A stretch of DNA of 19,921 bases from an uncultured Lachnospiraceae bacterium (GTDB taxonomy: Bacteria > Bacillota > Clostridia > Lachnospirales > Lachnospiraceae). The notes beneath the pieces were generated by a model. The model was not told the DNA's origin. It did not search any database and was given only the letters and a program-made list of their open reading frames with translations. Shown here in pieces: positions 15,512-19,921 of the stretch (position 1 is its first letter; the number at the start of each line of letters is the position of its first letter). Location: contig CAJUPI010000058.1 of NCBI GenBank assembly GCA_910588125.1, forward strand, positions 1 to 19,921, given 5' to 3'. A program made the translations under genes and the position numbers.

Positions 15512-18046
15512 ATGGAACCAAACATTTTTGATAAAGTGCATGATATAGACCTGAAATCCACCATGGAAAAATCATATATCGATTATGCTATGAGTGTAAT
15601 TGCCGCCCGCGCTCTTCCGGATGTAAGAGATGGCTTAAAGCCGGTTCAGCGCAGGGTACTTTTTTCAATGATTGAATTAAATAATGGTCCGGATAAGCCT
15701 CACCGCAAATGTGCTCGTATTGTCGGTGATACTATGGGTAAATATCATCCTCATGGTGACAGTTCTATCTATGGGGCATTGGTAAATATGGCTCAAGAAT
15801 GGTCTACCCGGTATCCATTAGTGGATGGCCATGGGAATTTTGGCTCTGTAGACGGGGATGGTGCCGCCGCTATGCGTTATACAGAAGCACGTCTGAGTAA
15901 GATTTCTATGGAAATGCTGGCAGATATCAATAAAGATACGGTAGATTTTGTACCCAATTTTGATGAGACAGAAAAAGAGCCGGTGGTGTTACCCTCTCGT
16001 TATCCCAATTTATTGGTGAACGGAACTACAGGTATTGCGGTAGGTATGGCAACAAATATTCCTCCGCATAATTTACGGGAAGTTATTTCTGCTGTAGTAA
16101 AGATTATTGATAACCGGGTTCAGGAAGACAGAGAAACCTCAATAGAAGAAATTCTTGAAATTGTCAAAGGACCGGATTTTCCTACAGGAGCAACAATTTT
16201 AGGAAAAGCAGGAATTGAAGAAGCATATCGTACCGGCCGGGGAAAATTGCGGGTACGTGCGGTTTCAGATATTGAAGCAATGCCAAATGGAAAGAGCAGA
16301 ATTATTGTGACAGAGCTTCCTTATCTGGTTAATAAAGCAAGATTGATTGAAAAAATTGCTGATTTGGTAAAGGATAAAAGAATTGATGGCATTACCGATC
16401 TTCGGGATGAATCGGATCGGCAAGGAATGCGTATAGTTATTGAATTACGCCGGGATGTTAATGCTAATGTTATTTTAAATCAACTTTATAAGCATACACA
16501 GCTCCAAGATACTTTTGGAGTAAATATGCTGGCATTAGTTAATAATGAACCAAAAGTTTTAAATATCCTTGATATGCTGGGATATTATTTAAAACACCAG
16601 GAAGATGTAGTGACCCGCCGGATTCGATATGATCTGAATAAGGCGGAAGAGCGGGCCCATATTTTGCAGGGATTATTAATTGCCCTGGATCATATTGATG
16701 AAGTCATTCGTATCATTCGTGGATCCCAGACAGTACAGATTGCAAAAACTCAGTTAATGGAGCGGTTTGGCTTAAGTGATGCACAGGCTCAGGCAATCGT
16801 AGATATGCGTTTGCGTACATTAACTGGTTTGGAACGGGACAGGCTGGAAAATGAATATCGTGATTTAATGGTTAAAATTGAAGAATTAAAAGCAATCCTG
16901 GCTGATGAGAAAAAACTTTTAGGAGTAATCAGAGAAGAAATACTGATAATATCCGGAAAATACGGGGACGACAGAAAAACTTCGATTGGCTTTGATGAAT
17001 ATGATATGTCGATGGAAGATTTAATACCTAATGAGAGAACAATCGTAGCGATGACAAAGCTTGGATATATCAAACGAATGAGTGTAGATAATTTCAAGAA
17101 TCAAAATCGTGGTGGTAAAGGGATTAAGGGAATGCAGATTATTGATGAAGATTACATCGAAGATCTGATACTAACTCATAATCATAATTATATTATGTTC
17201 TTTACTAACAAAGGAAAAGTATATCGTTTGAAAGCTTATGCTATTCCGGAAGGAAGCCGTACAGCCCGGGGAACAGCAATTATTAATCTGATTCAGCTAC
17301 AGCCAGATGAAAAAATTAATGCAATTATTCCGGTAAAACAATACGATGATAAAGAATTTTTATTTATGGCTACCAGAAGTGGCATGGTCAAAAAAACACC
17401 GATTCGTGAATATGAAAATGTTCGTAAGAATGGGCTTCAGGCAATAGTATTAAGAGATAATGATGAATTGATTGAAGTAAAGGCTACAAATAATGAGAAA
17501 GACATTTTCCTGGTGACAAAAAAAGGACAGTGTATTCGTTTTCATGAGACTGATGTACGAATCACCGGACGAGTATCGATCGGCGTTATTGGTATGAAAC
17601 TCAATGAAGGGGATCAAGTTGTGGCAATGCAGACCCATACCCAGGGCGAATGCTTGTTGATTGTATCTGCAAACGGAATGGGCAAAAGAACTCCCATCGA
17701 AGAGTTTACCAGTCAAAATCGTGGCGGTAAGGGAATTCTCTGTTATAAGATTACAGAAAAAACCGGAGATATCGTGGGGGCAAAGCTTGTTCATGATGAT
17801 CATGATATTATGATTATTACAACAGAAGGAGTAGTGATTCGGATTTCTGTAGATGATATATCAATCATTGGACGTAATACTTCTGGCGTAAAGTTAATGA
17901 ATATTGATCAAGATTCTGATGTACAGGTAGCAAGTATTGCAAAAGTGAGAGATGATGGTAAGAAATCAGAGGGAGACGGTATAGAAGAACTGAATCTTGA
18001 AGATGTTGTTGAAGAAGATATTAAAGAAAGCATAGAGAAAGAATAA
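15512..18046 (+). CDS. gyrA: DNA gyrase subunit A
   Basis: The DNA-cleaving and wrapping subunit of gyrase. The 844-residue protein has the winged-helix cleavage domain with catalytic Tyr123 (MRYTEAR) next to Arg122, and a C-terminal six-bladed wrapping domain that has a GyrA box, QNRGGKG (531-537); a second identical heptapeptide occurs at 735-741. The tail is acidic. In the quinolone-resistance region (HPHGDSSIYGALV) Ser84 is present, but the acidic residue of E. coli position 87 is Gly88. With GyrA box and GyrB present this is gyrase, not topoisomerase IV. AAGGAGG precedes the ATG; it is 20 bases from gyrB, so they are probably co-transcribed. Confidence 0.99.
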   Translation: MEPNIFDKVHDIDLKSTMEKSYIDYAMSVIAARALPDVRDGLKPVQRRVLFSMIELNNGPDKPHRKCARIVGDTMGKYHPHGDSSIYGALVNMAQEWSTRYPLVDGHGNFGSVDGDGAAAMRYTEARLSKISMEMLADINKDTVDFVPNFDETEKEPVVLPSRYPNLLVNGTTGIAVGMATNIPPHNLREVISAVVKIIDNRVQEDRETSIEEILEIVKGPDFPTGATILGKAGIEEAYRTGRGKLRVRAVSDIEAMPNGKSRIIVTELPYLVNKARLIEKIADLVKDKRIDGITDLRDESDRQGMRIVIELRRDVNANVILNQLYKHTQLQDTFGVNMLALVNNEPKVLNILDMLGYYLKHQEDVVTRRIRYDLNKAEERAHILQGLLIALDHIDEVIRIIRGSQTVQIAKTQLMERFGLSDAQAQAIVDMRLRTLTGLERDRLENEYRDLMVKIEELKAILADEKKLLGVIREEILIISGKYGDDRKTSIGFDEYDMSMEDLIPNERTIVAMTKLGYIKRMSVDNFKNQNRGGKGIKGMQIIDEDYIEDLILTHNHNYIMFFTNKGKVYRLKAYAIPEGSRTARGTAIINLIQLQPDEKINAIIPVKQYDDKEFLFMATRSGMVKKTPIREYENVRKNGLQAIVLRDNDELIEVKATNNEKDIFLVTKKGQCIRFHETDVRITGRVSIGVIGMKLNEGDQVVAMQTHTQGECLLIVSANGMGKRTPIEEFTSQNRGGKGILCYKITEKTGDIVGAKLVHDDHDIMIITTEGVVIRISVDDISIIGRNTSGVKLMNIDQDSDVQVASIAKVRDDGKKSEGDGIEELNLEDVVEEDIKESIEKE

Positions 18047-18058
18047 GATATGAATACT

Positions 18059-18106
18059 CCACAGTTTGCTGTATTGTGAATAAAATAAATTGGCAGCAGA
18101 CTGTGG
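18059..18106. repeat. Long inverted repeat between gyrA and the fumarase genes
   Basis: The arms CCACAGTTTGCTG (18059-18071) and CAGCAGACTGTGG (18094-18106) pair over 13 positions with a single G-U wobble, around a 22-base A/T-rich loop. It begins 12 bases after the gyrA stop. The following bases (GATATTTAATTTTA) are AT-rich but not a clean T-tract, so it may be a weak terminator, an mRNA 3'-end stabiliser, or a regulatory structure. Confidence 0.7.
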
Positions 18107-18143
18107 GATATTTAATTTTAACGGAAATAAGGAGGTATTTATT

Positions 18144-18986
18144 TTGAGATCCGTTTTAACATCAGAGATAACCAGACAGATCCGTGAGATGTGTATGGAA
18201 GCAAATCATTTTTTATCACCGGATATGAAAAAAGTATTTGAAAGCTCCCTAAAAAAAGAATGTTCTCCATTGGGAAAACAAATATTAAAACAATTAGAAG
18301 AAAATCTTGTTATTGCAGAAGAAGATCAGATACCTATTTGTCAAGACACTGGTATGGCAGTTATATTTCTAAAGATAGGACAGGAAGTGCATATAGAAGG
18401 CGGTTCTTTGACAGAGGCTATTAATCAGGGAGTTCGTGAAGGTTATGAGGATGGATATCTACGAAAATCTGTAGTTAAGGATCCGATTGAAAGAGAAAAT
18501 ACGCGAGATAATACTCCGGCAGTAATTCATTATGAAATTGTTCCAGGAGATCAAATTGATATTATAGTAGCTCCAAAAGGATTTGGAAGTGAAAATATGA
18601 GTCGTATTTTTATGTTAAAACCGGCAGATGGAATCGATGGAGTAAAAAATGCAATTCTTACAGCAGTAAAGGATGCTGGTCCTAATGCTTGTCCTCCTAT
18701 GGTAGTGGGAGTTGGAATTGGGGGAACCTTTGAAAAATGTGCTTTGATGGCAAAATATGCTTTAACTAGAAATTTAGAAGAAAAATCTCCGATACCTTAC
18801 GTACAGGAGTTGGAAAAAGAATTATTAGAAAAAATTAATCATCTTGGAATTGGACCAGGAGGCTTAGGAGGTACAGTAACGGCATTTGCTGTCAACATAG
18901 AAACGTATCCGACACATATAGCAGGACTTCCGGTGGCAGTAAATATTTGCTGTCATGTGAACAGACATATTCATCGAATTATATAA
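18144..18986 (+). CDS. Class I fumarate hydratase, alpha subunit
   Basis: The N-terminal half of a two-subunit, oxygen-sensitive [4Fe-4S] fumarate hydratase (related to the tartrate dehydratase TtdA family); with the next gene it interconverts fumarate and malate. The 280-residue protein has the three expected cluster cysteines: Cys66 in IPICQDTG, Cys183 in GPNACPPMVVGVGIGG and a Cys at 269/270 in the C-terminal NICCHVNRH. The start is a TTG with GGAGG (18131-18135) 8 bases upstream. A farther upstream TTG at 18090 lies inside a hairpin and gives an N-terminus unlike the family. The family also contains L-tartrate dehydratases, so substrate is not certain from sequence. The beta subunit follows after 13 bases. 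Confidence 0.9.
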   Translation: MRSVLTSEITRQIREMCMEANHFLSPDMKKVFESSLKKECSPLGKQILKQLEENLVIAEEDQIPICQDTGMAVIFLKIGQEVHIEGGSLTEAINQGVREGYEDGYLRKSVVKDPIERENTRDNTPAVIHYEIVPGDQIDIIVAPKGFGSENMSRIFMLKPADGIDGVKNAILTAVKDAGPNACPPMVVGVGIGGTFEKCALMAKYALTRNLEEKSPIPYVQELEKELLEKINHLGIGPGGLGGTVTAFAVNIETYPTHIAGLPVAVNICCHVNRHIHRII

Positions 18987-18999
18987 GGAGGGAATAAAT

Positions 19000-19560
19000 A
19001 TGGACAAGTCAATAAAGGCACCGATCAGTAAAGAAAAAGCAGCGTCATTAAAAGCGGGTGATTATGTATTGATAACAGGAATTATTTATACAGCCAGAGA
19101 TGCTGCTCATAAAAGAATGCAGGAAGCATTAGAACGAGGCGAGGATCTCCCTTTTGATATAAAAGAAAATATTATCTATTATATGGGTCCGTCTCCTGCC
19201 AGACAAAATCGTCCAATTGGTTCTGCTGGTCCTACCACCGCCAGCCGGATGGATAAATACACACCACAGCTTTTAGACATGGGAATGGGAGCGATGATCG
19301 GAAAAGGAAAAAGAAGTCAGGAAGTAATTGATAGTATTATCCGTAATGGTTCTGTCTATTTTGCAGCAATCGGAGGAGCAGGTGCACTCCTCTCTAAACG
19401 GATTATTTCATCTGAAGTAATTGCTTATGAAGATTTAGGAACAGAAGCAATCCGGAAATTGGAAGTAAAAGATTTTCCTGTGGTAGTTGTTATTGATTCA
19501 GAAGGTAATAACCTATATGAAAGTGCCGTATTAGAATATAAAAATTATAATTTAAAATAA
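19000..19560 (+). CDS. Class I fumarate hydratase, beta subunit
   Basis: The partner of the preceding gene, matching the C-terminal half of single-chain FumA. The 186-residue protein shows TARDAAHKR (31-39), GPTTASRMD (77-85) and GKGKR (101-105), segments that contribute active-site residues in this family. An AAGGAGGG ribosome-binding site overlaps the alpha-subunit stop codon, so the two are translated from one mRNA and probably coupled. As with the alpha subunit, tartrate dehydratase activity cannot be excluded. A tract of about 170 bases rich in A/T follows, with no clear terminator. Confidence 0.9.
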   Translation: MDKSIKAPISKEKAASLKAGDYVLITGIIYTARDAAHKRMQEALERGEDLPFDIKENIIYYMGPSPARQNRPIGSAGPTTASRMDKYTPQLLDMGMGAMIGKGKRSQEVIDSIIRNGSVYFAAIGGAGALLSKRIISSEVIAYEDLGTEAIRKLEVKDFPVVVVIDSEGNNLYESAVLEYKNYNLK

Positions 19561-19734
19561 TTTTTTTGTCTTTGAAAGATGGATAATTTTTTTATAATTG
19601 GTTATTAAAAAACAATTGGTATAAAAATATTTAAGAAAGCCAGAGATTTTGATAACTATATATTGGAAAAATTAGGATTAAAAATCTATATTTTGAGTAG
19701 TAGAAAAAAATTAAAAAATGATGAAAATAATGGC

Positions 19735-19763
19735 TTGACAAGCCGCTGTTTTTCAATTATAAT
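19735..19763 (+). promoter_or_regulatory. Perfect sigma-A promoter of the tRNA-Ser gene
   Basis: TTGACA (19735-19740) and TATAAT (19758-19763) match the consensus at all twelve positions with the ideal 17-base spacer. The start would be near 19770, about 52 bases upstream of the mature tRNA, so 5' processing by RNase P is expected. Confidence 0.93.
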
Positions 19764-19821
19764 GGGCTATGCGTTTCGGAACAAAGCATTCAGAAATGCA
19801 ATCATAAGGAATAAGCAATTC

Positions 19822-19909
19822 GGAGAAATACTCAAGAGGCCGAAGAGGCGCCCCTGCTAAGGGTGTAGGTCGGGCAACCGGCGCGAGGGTTCAAATCCCT
19901 CTTTCTCCG
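19822..19909 (+). tRNA. tRNA-Ser, anticodon GCU
   Basis: An 88-nt class II tRNA. The acceptor arms GGAGAAA (19822-19828) and TTTCTCC (19902-19908) pair perfectly and are followed by the discriminator G. The D stem is CTC/GAG. The anticodon stem CGCCC/GGGTG (one G-U pair) holds the loop CTGCTAA with anticodon GCT at 19856-19858, which reads AGC/AGU serine codons. A long variable arm with a GCAA loop follows, typical of serine tRNAs, then a perfect T stem GAGGG/CCCTC with TTCAAAT loop. The 3' CCA is not encoded. It lies downstream of the fumarase genes behind its own strong promoter. Confidence 0.97.
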
Positions 19910-19921
19910 CTCTTTATTCCA

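Noticed and set aside
19561..19734. Possible terminator after the fumarase beta gene
   Set aside because: The region is very A/T-rich with T-tracts, but the best stem (AATTG/CAATT) is only 5 bp and lacks GC pairs.
19663..19860. Open plus-strand frame of 65 codons
   Set aside because: It overlaps the strong tRNA promoter and half of the tRNA-Ser gene, has no ribosome-binding site and resembles no protein family.
1..19921. CRISPR array, insertion sequence, prophage, toxin-antitoxin or defence system
   Set aside because: I looked for regularly spaced repeats, transposase or integrase motifs and small paired genes and found none; the only tandem repeat is the 58-bp array at the left edge, which has no spacers of constant length with identical repeats.

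Overview
This window is the replication-origin neighbourhood of a low-GC Clostridia-type Firmicute. The gene order (rpmH-rnpA-yidD-yidC-jag-mnmE-mnmG-rsmG to the left, dnaA-dnaN-S4-recF-gyrB-gyrA to the right), the strong AGGAGG ribosome-binding sites and the class I fumarase pair fit a member of the Lachnospiraceae or a close relative; the family assignment is inference from gene style, not from a search.

Layout. Positions 1-161 are non-coding and hold an imperfect tandem repeat of about 58 bp. Positions 162-8178 are all on the minus strand: a ribosomal-protein/RNase P/membrane-insertion block (rpmH, rnpA, yidD, yidC, jag) ending in a clear terminator at 4877-4922, then a tRNA-modification/rRNA-methylation/repair block (mnmE, mnmG, rsmG, tag) that probably has its own promoter. 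Positions 8353-8991 (minus) encode an ECF-transporter S component, possibly for pantothenate, with its own near-consensus promoter. It sits between rpmH and dnaA, which are neighbours in many Firmicutes.

The origin is bipartite around dnaA. Upstream (9165-9333) are a tight group of four DnaA boxes, including a perfect inverted pair, and two single-mismatch boxes next to the dnaA promoter. Downstream, in the 326-bp dnaA-dnaN gap, are more boxes and then, at 10981-11040, two box-like 9-mers, a GC-rich spacer, a run of DnaA-trio-like triplets and an AT-rich tract. This matches the basal unwinding element known from Bacillus subtilis, so melting probably starts just upstream of dnaN.

Positions 9379-19560 are all on the plus strand: initiator (dnaA), sliding clamp (dnaN), a small S4 RNA-binding protein, recF, both gyrase subunits, then the two subunits of an iron-sulfur fumarate hydratase. 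Transcription runs away from the origin on both sides, in line with replication-fork movement. The window ends with a tRNA-Ser(GCU) gene behind a perfect consensus sigma-A promoter.

The content is almost entirely core housekeeping; I see no defence island, phage, insertion sequence or CRISPR array. The points most worth a second look are the origin architecture, the ECF gene inserted beside the origin, tag in the place where parAB/noc is often found, three intergenic hairpins, and a few residue-level peculiarities (Lys in the YidC groove, Gly at the gyrase QRDR acidic position).
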